Assembly: GCF_003386285.1 (NCBI RefSeq)
Contig: NZ_QPNC01000008.1
Location: forward strand, 62,001 to 126,000
Length of the DNA stretch: 64,000 nt
Reading direction: 5' to 3'
Source of the DNA: Nocardiopsis sp. FIRDI 009
Lineage (GTDB): Bacteria; Actinomycetota; Actinomycetes; Streptosporangiales; Streptosporangiaceae
The notes below the pieces were generated by a model that searched no databases, was not told the DNA's origin, and saw only the letters and a list, made by a program, of their open reading frames with translations. The position numbers and the translations under genes are program-made. Positions 47,270 through 56,160 of this stretch are shown in pieces (position 1 is the stretch's first letter; each line of letters opens with the position of its first letter).

Positions 47270-48733
47270 ATGCCCGACCCCCACGGCATCCGCCCGCCGA
47301 GCACGGGAGTGGCCACGGACGAGGTCTTCCAGGTCGAGACGCACGGCGCCGACCGCATCCCGCACGGCGACCGCCACGGCGGCCCTCGCGAACTCTTCTG
47401 GGTGTGGTTCGGCGCCAACCTGACCTTCACCTTCGTCATCAACGGCGCCCTCGTGGTCGGCTTCGGCCTCTCCTTCTGGGAGGCGACCGCGATCTTCCTC
47501 GTCGGCAACCTGGCCTTCTTCGCGGTCGGCGCCGCCTCGATCACCGGCGCCCGCACCGGGTCGCCCACCCTGGTCGTCGCCCGCGCCTCGTTCGGCCGCT
47601 GGGGCAACTACCCGGTCGCCGTGCTCAACTGGCTCGTCAGCATCGGCTACATCATCCTCAACACGGTCGTCGGGGTCCTGGCCCTGACCGTCCTGGCCGA
47701 CACCGTCGGCCTGGGCGACGGCGCGGCGGTCCGCGTCATCGCCCTGGTCCTGATGATCGTGTGCACCGCCAGCGTCGCCATCTGGGGACACGCCACCGTC
47801 GAGGTCATGCAGCGCTGGCTGGGCGTGGGCCTGGTGGTGTGCACGGTCGTCCTGGGCGCCCTCGTGCTGCCGCAGGCCGACCTGTCCGCCACCGCCCCGA
47901 CCGAGCCCCGCCTGTGGGCGTGGAGCCTGGGGCTGGTCGTCGCCGTCTCCGGCGGAGCCCTGTCCTACATCGCCATCTGCGCCGACTTCACCCGCTACCT
48001 GCCCGCCGCCAGCCGGGCGCGCGGCATCACCCTGGCCACCGGACTGGGCGCGGCGCTGCCCTCGGTCGCTCTGGGCGTCATCGGCATCGCCGCCGCCACC
48101 CGGGTCGGGATCGGTGGCGACACCGACCCCGTCGAGGCCGTCGCGGGTCTACTGCCGGTGTGGTTCCAGATCCCGTTCCTGCTGGTCGTGGTGGGCGGCT
48201 CGGTCACCAACACGATCATGACCCTCTACTCCTCCGGCCTGAACCTCCAGGTCCTCGGTGTGCCGCTGAAGCGGGCCCGGACCGTGCTGATCCAGGTCGT
48301 CCTGGTCACCACGGGGTCGGCGGTCGCTCTGTTCGTCGTCGACTTCACCTCGGCCGTGCTGTCCCTGCTGTCGGTCATGGTCGTGGTCTTCACGCCCTGG
48401 GCCGGGGTGTTCCTCACCGACGCCGCCCTGCGTCGCGCCCGCTACGACGACGCCGGGCTGCACGATCTCCACGGCGGCCCCTACCGCTACACCCGCGGCT
48501 TCCACCGCTCCGGCCTGGTCGCCCTGGCCGCGGGCACCGTGTTCTCGACGCTGGCCGCCGACTCCGAACTGTGGCTCGGCCCGCTGGCCGCTGCCGCCGG
48601 CGCGGACCTGTCCCTGCTGGGCGGACCGGTCGCCGGAGCCGTCTACTACCTGCTCGTCCGGCGCCGGGTGGGTCCGCACACCGCCCCCGGACCGAACACC
48701 ACCGCAACCACCACCGAAGGAGACCGTCCATGA
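47270..48733 (+). CDS. NCS1-family cytosine/purine-type permease
   Basis: 487 residues with about twelve membrane helices. It has the NCS1 start D-R-I-P-H-G-D-R-H-G-G-P-R-E-L-F-W-V-W-F-G-A-N (shown by motif), G-A-R-T-G-S-P-T-L-V-V-A-R-A-S-F-G and A-D-F-T-R-Y-L-P. It would import a cationic or N-rich compound with sodium or protons. It overlaps the ureohydrolase gene by ATGA, so both are made together. The pairing suggests the substrate is a guanidino compound such as agmatine, guanidinobutyrate or guanidine itself. Confidence 0.92.
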   Translation: MPDPHGIRPPSTGVATDEVFQVETHGADRIPHGDRHGGPRELFWVWFGANLTFTFVINGALVVGFGLSFWEATAIFLVGNLAFFAVGAASITGARTGSPTLVVARASFGRWGNYPVAVLNWLVSIGYIILNTVVGVLALTVLADTVGLGDGAAVRVIALVLMIVCTASVAIWGHATVEVMQRWLGVGLVVCTVVLGALVLPQADLSATAPTEPRLWAWSLGLVVAVSGGALSYIAICADFTRYLPAASRARGITLATGLGAALPSVALGVIGIAAATRVGIGGDTDPVEAVAGLLPVWFQIPFLLVVVGGSVTNTIMTLYSSGLNLQVLGVPLKRARTVLIQVVLVTTGSAVALFVVDFTSAVLSLLSVMVVVFTPWAGVFLTDAALRRARYDDAGLHDLHGGPYRYTRGFHRSGLVALAAGTVFSTLAADSELWLGPLAAAAGADLSLLGGPVAGAVYYLLVRRRVGPHTAPGPNTTATTTEGDRP

Positions 48734-49731
48734 CCCGTTTCGCACCGTTGTTCGGCCCCGACATCACGTTCCTCGGCATCGACCGGTGTGACCTCGACGA
48801 GCCCGCCACCTGGGCCGACTCCGAGGCGGTCATCATGGGGGTGCCGTTCGACGGAGGCACCTCCTACCGGGCGGGCACGCGCTTCGGCCCGCGGGCGCTC
48901 CGGGGCACCGACTACCTGCCGCACGACGGCCGGCGGCCGCACCTGGCGGTCCGCGCCGACGGCCTGGTCGAGCTCAACGTCAGGGACGCGGGCGACGTCG
49001 ACTGCTTCAACGGCGACATCGAGGGGATGGTCGCCAACGTCCGCCGGGCCGTGACCACGGTGGCCGCGGCCGGGAAGATCCCCGTCATGCTCGGCGGCGA
49101 CCACACCATCGCCCTGCCCGACGTGCAGGGCGTGGCCAGCCACCACGGGTGGGGGCGCGTGTCGGTGATCCACTTCGACGCGCACGCCGACACCGGCGAC
49201 ATCGACTTCGGCTCCCTGCTCGGTCACGGGCTGCCCATGCGTCGGCTGATCGAGTCGGGGGCCGTGCGCGGCGACCGGTTCATCCAGATGGGGCTGCGCG
49301 GGTACTGGCCGGAGGAGGAGACGCTGTCCTGGATGGCGCGGCAGGGGATGCGCTGCTACGAGATGAGCGAGATGGACGCGCGCGGCCTCAACACCTGTCT
49401 GGACGAGGCCTTCGCCCTGGCCACCGACGAGTGCGAGGGCGTGTTCCTGTCGGTCGACGTGGACGTCGTCGACCCCGGGATGGCCCCGGGCACCGGGACC
49501 CCGGAGCCGGGCGGCCTCACCTCGCGCCAGCTGCTCGACGCCGTGCGCCGTATCTGTGTGGAGCTGCCCGTGGTCGGCGTGGACATCGTGGAGGTGTCCC
49601 CGGACCACGACCACGCGGACGTCACCGCGATGCTGGGCAACCGCGTCGTGCTGGAGGCGCTGTCGGGGATCGCCGCCCGTCGCCGGGGACAGGGCTGGGA
49701 CCCCACCCGTCCGATGCTGGGCGGCCGCTGA
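48730..49731 (+). CDS. ureohydrolase (agmatinase / guanidino-acid hydrolase)
   Basis: 333 residues. The arginase-fold manganese (or nickel) ligands are L-G-G-D-H-T-I-A-L, F-D-A-H-A-D-T and S-V-D-V-D-V-V-D-P, followed by G-T-G-T-P-E-P-G-G. It splits urea from a guanidino group. The early motif V-P-F-D-G-G-T-S-Y-R-A-G-T-R-F-G-P belongs to the agmatinase branch, which also includes guanidinobutyrase, guanidinopropionase and the recently described guanidine hydrolases; the sequence alone does not settle which. It is coupled by ATGA overlap to the permease. Confidence 0.93.
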   Translation: MTRFAPLFGPDITFLGIDRCDLDEPATWADSEAVIMGVPFDGGTSYRAGTRFGPRALRGTDYLPHDGRRPHLAVRADGLVELNVRDAGDVDCFNGDIEGMVANVRRAVTTVAAAGKIPVMLGGDHTIALPDVQGVASHHGWGRVSVIHFDAHADTGDIDFGSLLGHGLPMRRLIESGAVRGDRFIQMGLRGYWPEEETLSWMARQGMRCYEMSEMDARGLNTCLDEAFALATDECEGVFLSVDVDVVDPGMAPGTGTPEPGGLTSRQLLDAVRRICVELPVVGVDIVEVSPDHDHADVTAMLGNRVVLEALSGIAARRRGQGWDPTRPMLGGR

Positions 49732-49905
49732 CCCGGCCCCTCGCACCGCGACCGCCGGGCCCCGTACGTCCGGGGCCCGGCACCGCTCCGGGAACGTCCA
49801 TGACGGCGGGGCGTGGTGTGACGTCCCGCTCCCCGGCCTCCCCTGTGGGCGCCCCCGGCGAATCCGGGTCTAACGTGGGGTGAACACCGGCAGGAGGAGG
49901 ACACC

Positions 49906-50313
49906 GTGGCGCAGGCGCACCACATGCGGATCGGCGAGGTGGCGGAACGCACGGGGCTGTCCCTGCGCACGATCCGCTACTACGGCGAGGTCGACCTCGT
50001 CGTGCCCTCCGCGCGCTCACGCGGCGGGTACCGGCTCTACACCGAGACCGACGTCGACCGCCTCCAGCTGATCAAGCGGATGAAGCCGCTCGGGTTCAGC
50101 CTGGACGAGACCCGTGAGCTCCTGGCCGCCGTCGACGGACTCAGCGCGGACGACACCGACGAGGACGAGCGCGCCGCCCTGGCCGAGCGGCTCGACTCCT
50201 TCGAGGCGGCCATCGCCGACCGCTGTGTCACCCTGCGACGTCAACTGGAGATGGCCGAGGAGTTCGCCGAACGTCTACGACGGCGGCGCGCCGGTCGCGC
50301 CGCGTCCGCCTGA
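49906..50313 (+). CDS. MerR-family transcriptional regulator
   Basis: 135 residues from a GTG with a strong AGGAGG. The winged helix is M-R-I-G-E-V-A-E-R-T-G-L-S-L-R-T-I-R-Y-Y-G, followed by R-L-Y-T-E-T-D-V-D-R-L and a dimerisation coiled coil (L-A-E-R-L-D-S-F-E to M-A-E-E-F-A-E-R-L-R). No cysteine pair for metal binding is seen, so it is not a metal sensor of the MerR or CueR kind. Target is unknown. Confidence 0.92.
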   Translation: MAQAHHMRIGEVAERTGLSLRTIRYYGEVDLVVPSARSRGGYRLYTETDVDRLQLIKRMKPLGFSLDETRELLAAVDGLSADDTDEDERAALAERLDSFEAAIADRCVTLRRQLEMAEEFAERLRRRRAGRAASA

Positions 50314-50790
50314 CGCCCGATCCGTCCGGCCGCGCCTCCCGCCCGGCCCCGAGCGGGTGATCGGAAGGTGTGAACCACTCGGGCGTTCCGCACTGATCAT
50401 CACACAGCGTCATCGGCGACGAAACACCGGTGTGATCCACGTTTCCGGCTGTTGTCAGGCGGAACGACACCGACCGCCGCCCCTGTGAGAGTTGTCTCAG
50501 TCGCGCACAGTGACACCAACCCTCACGTAACGGTAGGGTCGTTCGCGTTGGGCCCACTCGTCACGATCCCGTCCAACCCTCCTTCTTCCCGGCGCGTCCC
50601 GTGGGGCGACACGCTCCCACCAGCGCGGCCGGGCACGCGGCGACGCGGCCGCGCTCCGGGGCACCCACCCGTGCCGCACCGGAACCCCAGGCGCCACCCC
50701 TTCACCACCACCGGTGTGGGTCGCCGCGCGCCGTCACCGCACACCTGACCCGAACATCGCGGCCCCACCCGTCGGGCTGCCCGACCCCAG
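50314..50790. other. intergenic region upstream of SulP gene
   Basis: No gene recognised. It contains ATCACAC near 50398 and GTGTGAT near 50431 as a 7-bp inverted repeat, which may be regulatory. Confidence 0.3.
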
Positions 50791-52293
50791 ATGGGTTCCA
50801 TGAATCTGCCTGTGAAGACCCGCACCGGGTCGCTCAAGTCCAAGATCCCGGGCGTGGCCCGACTGCGCACCGAGGTCCTGGCCGGTCTGGTCGTCGCCCT
50901 CGCGTTGATCCCCGAGGCCATCGCCTTCTCCATCATCGCCGGGGTCGACCCCCGCGTCGGGCTGTACGCCTCCTTCGTCATGGCCGTCTCGATCGCCTTC
51001 CTGGGCGGGCGCCCCGCCATGATCTCGGCGGCCACCGGCGCCATGGCCCTGGTCGCGGCCCCCCTGTCCAAGGAATACGGGGTCGACTACCTGCTGGCCG
51101 CCACCATCCTGGCCGGAATCATCCAGGTCGTCCTCGGCCTGCTCGGGGTGGCCAAGCTCATGCGGTTCGTGCCCCCGTCGGTGATGACCGGGTTCATCAA
51201 CGCCCTGGCCATCCTCATCTTCCTGGCCCAGATACCCCACCTGGTGGGCGTGGGCGTGCCGATCTACGTCATGGTCGCCGTCGGGTTGGCCATCATCTTC
51301 GGCCTGCCCTACCTGACCAAGGCCGTCCCCGCGCCGCTGGTGGCGATCGTCGTACTGACCGTGGCCTCCCTCGCGTTGGGCATCAACGCCCGCACCGTCG
51401 GGGACATGGGCGAGCTGCCCGACAGCGTCCCCGTCCCGTTCCTGCCCGACGTGCCCTTCACCCTGGACACCCTCACCCTCATCGCCCCCTACGCCCTGAC
51501 GTTGGCGCTGGTGGGTCTGATGGAGTCGCTGATGACCGCCAAGGTCGTCGACGAGCAGACCGAGACCAGTTCCAACCACGCCCGCGAGGCCCGCGGGCAG
51601 GGCATCGCCAACGTCATCGTCGGCTTCTTCGGCGGTATGGCCGGGTGCGCCATGATCGGCCAGACCATGATCAACGTCTCCTCCGGCGCCCGCACCCGGA
51701 TCTCGACGTTCCTGGCCGGGCTCTTCCTGCTGATCCTGTGCGTCGGCCTGGGTGACATCGTCGGCATGATCCCGATGGCCGCCCTGGTCGCGGTGATGAT
51801 CTTCGTGTCGATCGTCACCTTCGACTGGCACAGCATCGCCCCCCGAACGGTCCGGCGCATGCCCTGGACCGAGACCCTGGTCATGGTCGTCACCGTCGGC
51901 GTCGTGGTCTACACCCACAACCTTGCGTTCGGGGTGATCGTCGGCGTGATCGTGTCGATGGTGCTCTTCGCGCAGAAGGCCGCCACCCAGGCCGACGTGA
52001 CCAGCGTGCTGGACCCCGAGGGCGGCACACGGGTGTACACGGTGCACGGCGAGCTGTTCTTCGCCTCCACCAACCAGCTGGTGGGCCGGTTCGACTACGC
52101 CGAGAAGGACCTGACCAAGGTCATCGTGGACATGTCCGAGGCCCACGTGTGGGACTCCTCCGCGGTGGCCGCCCTGGACCACGTGGCCGAGCACTTCCGC
52201 AGGCACGACGTCGAGGTCGAGATCACCGGCCTCAACCAGCCCAGCCAACGGCTGCACACCGAACTGACCGGCACCCTGTCCGGCGGACACTGA
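50791..52293 (+). CDS. SulP-family anion transporter with STAS domain
   Basis: 500 residues. It has about eleven helices, starting [21 protein letters not shown], then [18 protein letters not shown] and [20 protein letters not shown]-terminal STAS domain ([11 protein letters not shown] and [15 protein letters not shown]) follows. The family carries sulfate, bicarbonate or dicarboxylates. The loop [11 protein letters not shown] points to a SulP branch often found as bicarbonate or sulfate importers. ATG 50800 is an alternative start. Confidence 0.92.
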   Translation: MGSMNLPVKTRTGSLKSKIPGVARLRTEVLAGLVVALALIPEAIAFSIIAGVDPRVGLYASFVMAVSIAFLGGRPAMISAATGAMALVAAPLSKEYGVDYLLAATILAGIIQVVLGLLGVAKLMRFVPPSVMTGFINALAILIFLAQIPHLVGVGVPIYVMVAVGLAIIFGLPYLTKAVPAPLVAIVVLTVASLALGINARTVGDMGELPDSVPVPFLPDVPFTLDTLTLIAPYALTLALVGLMESLMTAKVVDEQTETSSNHAREARGQGIANVIVGFFGGMAGCAMIGQTMINVSSGARTRISTFLAGLFLLILCVGLGDIVGMIPMAALVAVMIFVSIVTFDWHSIAPRTVRRMPWTETLVMVVTVGVVVYTHNLAFGVIVGVIVSMVLFAQKAATQADVTSVLDPEGGTRVYTVHGELFFASTNQLVGRFDYAEKDLTKVIVDMSEAHVWDSSAVAALDHVAEHFRRHDVEVEITGLNQPSQRLHTELTGTLSGGH

Positions 52294-52339
52294 CCGACCG
52301 GGCCCGCCAGGCGGCACCGACGGCTGACCGGCTCGGCCG

Positions 52340-53605
52340 TCAGTGCCGCCGCGCTCCGAACCGGTCGGCGCGGAAGGGCTCCAGGACGGCGGGACGGGCG
52401 CCCTCCACCAGGAAGGCGGCCAGCGCCTCGGCCGCCGGTGCGGACAGGGTCAGCCCGAGCATGGAGTACCCGGTGGCCACGTAGGCGTTGGCGTACCCCG
52501 GGAGTCGGTCGACGACGGGCAGGCCGTCGGGGGTGAGGGGGCGCTCCCCCGCCCAGGCGTGCCGTCGGTCCGTCCAGTCCGCGCCGACGATCATCGGCGC
52601 GGCGCCGCGTGTGATGGCGTCGATCCGGGCAGGGTCGGGCCGGATGGGGCCGCGGCCGAAGTCCATGCCGCCCGACACGCGCAGCCGTCCGCTCATGGGG
52701 GCGCACGCCACGTGCGCGTCGAGCAGCAGGGTGGACGCCCGGGGCAGCCGCTCTACGGGCACGTCGAAGCTGTACCCCCGGCCGCCGACGACCGGGACGC
52801 GCCGCCCCAACCGGGTGGTGAGCGCGGCGGCCTTGGCGCCGGTCGCGACCACGAGCGCGCCCACCGGGCGCTCCCCCGCCGTCGTCCGCACGGCGTCGAC
52901 CACCCCGCCGCGCGTCCTGACGTCGGTCACGGCCACCCCCTCCTCGACCGGGACGCCGCCCGCCCGCAGGTGCGCGGTCAGCCCGGCGACGAGGCTGGCC
53001 GGTTCGGTCTGGACGTGGTCGCGCAGGAGCGCCCCCGCGCGCACGCGGTCGGACAGGGCCGGTTCGATCTCGCGCAGCCGGTCCCCGTCCAGGGCGGTGG
53101 TGGGCAGGTCGAAGCCCGCCTCGCGCAGGGGTTCGAGGGAGCCGAGGTAGGCCCGGACCGCCTCCGGTTCCCGGGCGACGGCGAGGAAGTCGGTCCGGGT
53201 GCGGGTGAACTCGACCCCGTCCTCGGCGAGCTGGTCCAGGAGGGGGAGGGCACGGGTGCCCAGCGCGGCGAGCGCGCGGGCGCCGCGGGCGTGGCGGGCC
53301 CGGGTGCAGTTGCGCAGGAACCGCAGGAACCACGGGGAGAGGAGGGGCAGCGCGTCGGGGGCGATCCGCAGCGGGGCGTCCGGGTCGCGGAAGGCCCGGA
53401 GGGCGTCCCCGAGAAGGACGGGATCGGGCAGGGGCCCGGCCTGGGCCGGGTTGACCCAGCCCGCGTTGCCGTGGGAGGCGCCCGCACCCGGGTGGCGGGA
53501 GTCCACGACCGCGACGTCGACCCCCCGTCTGCGCAGCTGGTGGGCGATGTTGAGCCCGGCCACGCCGGCGCCGACGACGAGCACCCCCATCTCACCTGCG
53601 GGCAT
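52340..53605 (-). CDS. FAD-dependent amino-acid oxidoreductase (DadA-like)
   Basis: 421 residues. The FAD-binding N-terminus is L-V-V-G-A-G-V-A-G-L-N-I-A-H-Q-L with the E/D at the second strand (V-V-D-S-R). A-G-A-S-H-G-N-A-G-W-V and the C-terminal W-A-G-E-R-P-L-T-P-D-G-L-P-V-V-D and A-T-G-Y-S-M-L-G-L-T-L-S are signatures of DAO-family D-amino-acid dehydrogenases. It oxidises an amino acid, probably a D-form or a glycine derivative, passing electrons to a carrier or oxygen. It stands alone, convergent with the SulP gene. Confidence 0.9.
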   Translation of the reverse strand: MPAGEMGVLVVGAGVAGLNIAHQLRRRGVDVAVVDSRHPGAGASHGNAGWVNPAQAGPLPDPVLLGDALRAFRDPDAPLRIAPDALPLLSPWFLRFLRNCTRARHARGARALAALGTRALPLLDQLAEDGVEFTRTRTDFLAVAREPEAVRAYLGSLEPLREAGFDLPTTALDGDRLREIEPALSDRVRAGALLRDHVQTEPASLVAGLTAHLRAGGVPVEEGVAVTDVRTRGGVVDAVRTTAGERPVGALVVATGAKAAALTTRLGRRVPVVGGRGYSFDVPVERLPRASTLLLDAHVACAPMSGRLRVSGGMDFGRGPIRPDPARIDAITRGAAPMIVGADWTDRRHAWAGERPLTPDGLPVVDRLPGYANAYVATGYSMLGLTLSAPAAEALAAFLVEGARPAVLEPFRADRFGARRH

Positions 53606-53763
53606 GGCACGACTCCTCTCGGTGATGGACCCCCGTGGTGTTGCACTGCCCGCCTGGGCGGTGGGGAAACGGCCGCACCGGTGTGCGGCGGTCGGGCTAC
53701 CGGACGGTAGGAATGGAGGCGGCGCGCATCTTCCGAGCCCCGTGACCCCCGAGGAGACTCCCC

Positions 53764-54567
53764 ATGTCCACCGCCCCCACCCGAACCGCCCTCGTGACCG
53801 GTGCGTCCTCCGGCATCGGCGCGGCCGTCGCCGCCGCCCTGGTGCGGCGCGGGTACCGCGTGTACGGCACCAGCCGCAGGCCCGAGGCGGTCACCGCCCC
53901 GGTCCCCGGTGTGGAGTACCTGGCGCTGGACCTGACCGACGACGCGTCGATCGAGGCGTGTGCCGCCGCCGCGGGGCCGGTGGACGTACTGGTCAACAAT
54001 GCCGGGGAGAGTCAGAGCGGGCCGCTGGAGGAGTTGCCGACGGCGGCCCTGGAACGGGTGTTCCGGACCAACGTGTTCGGGGCGGTGCGCCTGACCCAGC
54101 TCGTGCTGCCGGGGATGCGGGAGCGGCGTTACGGGCGCGTGGTGATGGTGGGGTCGATGCTGGCCAGCTTCCCGCTCGCCTTCCGGTCGTCGTACGTGGC
54201 GACCAAGGCGGCGATCAAGGGGTTCGCCGACGCGCTGCGCCGCGAGGTGTCGCCCTACGGGGTCGGTGTGACGACGGTGGAGCCGGGGTCGATCAACACG
54301 GGCATCAGCGAACGGCGGACGCAGTACCTGGCGGCGGACTCGCCGTTCGCCGACGAGTACCAGACGATGCTCAGCGCGCTCAACGCCAACGAGACGCGGG
54401 GGATCTCGGCGGACACGGTCGCCCGGACCATCGTGCGCGCGATCGAGGCGGACCAGCCGCGCCCGCTGTACGCGGTGGGCAGCAACGCCCCGCTGGTGTT
54501 CGCCCTGCGGCGGCTGTTCCCGCGCTCGGTCGTGCTGCGGATGGTCTCGCGCAGACACGGACTCTGA
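53764..54567 (+). CDS. short-chain dehydrogenase/reductase
   Basis: 267 residues, RBS GAGGAG. The classical SDR motifs are T-G-A-S-S-G-I-G (cofactor), N-N-A-G, the catalytic Ser in V-M-V-G-S-M-L-A-S, and Y-V-A-T-K. The Y-x-x-x-K pair and a basic residue after the first strand (S-R-R-P) suggest NADP. Substrate is unknown. It stands alone. Confidence 0.93.
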   Translation: MSTAPTRTALVTGASSGIGAAVAAALVRRGYRVYGTSRRPEAVTAPVPGVEYLALDLTDDASIEACAAAAGPVDVLVNNAGESQSGPLEELPTAALERVFRTNVFGAVRLTQLVLPGMRERRYGRVVMVGSMLASFPLAFRSSYVATKAAIKGFADALRREVSPYGVGVTTVEPGSINTGISERRTQYLAADSPFADEYQTMLSALNANETRGISADTVARTIVRAIEADQPRPLYAVGSNAPLVFALRRLFPRSVVLRMVSRRHGL

Positions 54568-54648
54568 CACGGGCGCGTGGGTCCCCGCGGTGTCGGCGGC
54601 CTGGGGCAGGATGTGGTGGGCGACCCACACCGATCCGGGGAGTCCACC

Positions 54649-55089
54649 GTGAAGCAGCAGGTCCACTTCGTCACCCTCGCCACCGCCGACCTCGACGCCG
54701 CCCGGTCCTTCTACTGCGACGGACTCGGCTGGCAGCGGCTCCTGGACGTGCCCGGCGAGATCGTCTTCTTCCAGATCGCGCCGGGCGTGGTCCTGGGGTT
54801 GTTCGACGCTGAGAAGTTCGACCGCGACCTCGGCGGCGCGACGGGCGTGACGGGGACGGCCGGCGCGTCCGGGGTGACGTTGGCGCACAACGTCGACAGC
54901 CCCGAGGAGGTCGAGGAGACCGTGGCGCTGATGGCGGCGGCGGGCGGTTCGGTGCTCAAGCGCCCCCAGCCGGGGGAGTTCGGCGGGGTCTTCCACGCCC
55001 ACGTGCAGGACCCCAACGGGGTGGTGTGGGAGATCGCGCACAACCCGGGGTGGCGGGTCGACGAGAACGGCGACGTCGTCTTCGGCTGA
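54649..55089 (+). CDS. VOC-family protein
   Basis: 146 residues from a GTG with GGGGAG upstream; an earlier in-frame ATG (54577) lacks an RBS. The N-module is [17 protein letters not shown] and the C-module has [12 protein letters not shown] and [10 protein letters not shown]. The end pattern places the metal or substrate-binding Glu in V-W-E. It is a resistance or glyoxalase-type enzyme of unknown substrate. Confidence 0.87.
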   Translation: MKQQVHFVTLATADLDAARSFYCDGLGWQRLLDVPGEIVFFQIAPGVVLGLFDAEKFDRDLGGATGVTGTAGASGVTLAHNVDSPEEVEETVALMAAAGGSVLKRPQPGEFGGVFHAHVQDPNGVVWEIAHNPGWRVDENGDVVFG

Positions 55090-55138
55090 TCTGCGCCCGA
55101 TAGGTTGGGGCCGTATCGAACAACGCGAAGGGTGCGAC

Positions 55139-55495
55139 ATGAGCGTCGTCAAGTTCAACGTCCTGACCGTCCCCGAGGGCGCGGGAGCCACCCTGGAGGA
55201 GCGCTTCGCCAAGCGGGCGGGGCTGGTGGAGAACCAGCCGGGGTTCGAGGAGTTCCAGCTGCTCCGCCCCGTCGAGGGCACCGACCGGTACCTGGTCTAC
55301 ACCCGGTGGCGGTCGGAGGAGGACTTCCAGAACTGGGTGGACAGCCAGGACTTCCGGCACGGGCACGCCCAGGCCGCGCGGGAGTCCGGGCGGAGCGGCC
55401 ACGGGCACGGCGGCGCGGAGGGGGACGGGCCCGCCGCGACCGGAAGCGAGCTGTGGGGCTTCGAGGTCGTCCAGCGGGTCTCCGGCCGGGCGTAG
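55139..55495 (+). CDS. antibiotic-biosynthesis-monooxygenase (ABM) domain protein
   Basis: 118 residues. It begins V-V-K-F-N-V-L-T-V-P-E and has L-V-E-N-Q-P-G-F-E-E-F-Q-L-L-R-P and Y-L-V-Y-T-R-W-R-S-E-E-D-F-Q-N-W, the ferredoxin-like ABM fold. Members include haem-degrading HmoA/MhuD enzymes and quinone-forming monooxygenases. A His-rich loop (H-G-H-G) is extra. ABM dimers bind haem or aromatic substrates; which one applies here is unknown. Confidence 0.88.
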   Translation: MSVVKFNVLTVPEGAGATLEERFAKRAGLVENQPGFEEFQLLRPVEGTDRYLVYTRWRSEEDFQNWVDSQDFRHGHAQAARESGRSGHGHGGAEGDGPAATGSELWGFEVVQRVSGRA

Positions 55496-55559
55496 CCCGG
55501 CGCACGGCGTGCGAGGGGGCCGGACCCCGGTCGGGTCCGGCCCCGGCTGGACGGGGCGT

Positions 55560-55988
55560 TCAGCTCTTGATCTCCCGCTTCCGGCCGCCGCCACCGGTGA
55601 TGCTGATCCGGCGCGGCTTGGCCTTCTCCGCCACGGGGATGGTCACCGTGAGCACGCCGTCGGCGTACTCGGCGGACATGTTGTCGGTGTCCAGTTCCTC
55701 GCCGAGGTAGAGCTGCCGGGAGAACTTCCCCGAGGGCCGCTCGGCCACGACGGCCTCGCTCCCCTCGGGAACCGTCAGCGGACGCTCCGCCTTGCAGGTG
55801 AGGACGTTCCGCTCGATCTCCAGGTCGATGGAGTCGGCCCGGACCCCGGGCAGGTCGAACCGCACGACGAACTCGTCGCCCTCGCGGTAGGCGTCGATCG
55901 GCATGACGACGGGGTGGACCGCGTCGCCGAGGAGACGCTGGGTGATCCGCTCGAACTCCTGGAACGGGTCGGTGCGCATGAGCATCAT
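55560..55988 (-). CDS. Hsp20/alpha-crystallin small heat-shock protein
   Basis: 142 residues, the usual length. The alpha-crystallin domain has F-V-V-R-F-D-L-P-G-V and I-D-L-E-I-E-R-N-V-L-T, followed by S-G-K-F-S-R-Q-L-Y-L-G and A-E-Y-A-D-G-V-L-T-V-T-I-P-V. It is a cytoplasmic holdase that binds unfolding proteins. A strong RBS (GGAGG) precedes, and an exact palindrome overlaps the leader, which suggests heat-shock repressor control. Confidence 0.95.
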   Translation of the reverse strand: MMLMRTDPFQEFERITQRLLGDAVHPVVMPIDAYREGDEFVVRFDLPGVRADSIDLEIERNVLTCKAERPLTVPEGSEAVVAERPSGKFSRQLYLGEELDTDNMSAEYADGVLTVTIPVAEKAKPRRISITGGGGRKREIKS

Positions 55989-55999
55989 GACGACCTCCA

Positions 56000-56016
56000 G
56001 GTTCGTGAATCGAACC
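56000..56016. promoter_or_regulatory. palindrome upstream of hsp20
   Basis: GGTTCGtgaatCGAACC has a perfect 6-bp stem around five bases. It lies 12-28 bases before the hsp20 ATG and touches the RBS. It is neither the CIRCE nor the HAIR consensus. Confidence 0.5.
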
Positions 56017-56160
56017 GAGATTGCCTCACGTTCGCTTCATTCCAGCAAAGCCCGTCGGATAAACCGTGCACCGCCCGCCACGGCCCCGCCGGTACCGCCC
56101 GCCCCCTCGGGGGCACCGGACCGGCTGCGGGACGCCTCCGCGCCGGAGGTCACGGGTCCG

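Noticed and set aside
47404-48720. plus-strand frame continuous with the ureohydrolase but covering the permease region
   Set aside because: It is the ureohydrolase frame read backwards through the permease gene without a start or domain. The real start is ATG 48730.
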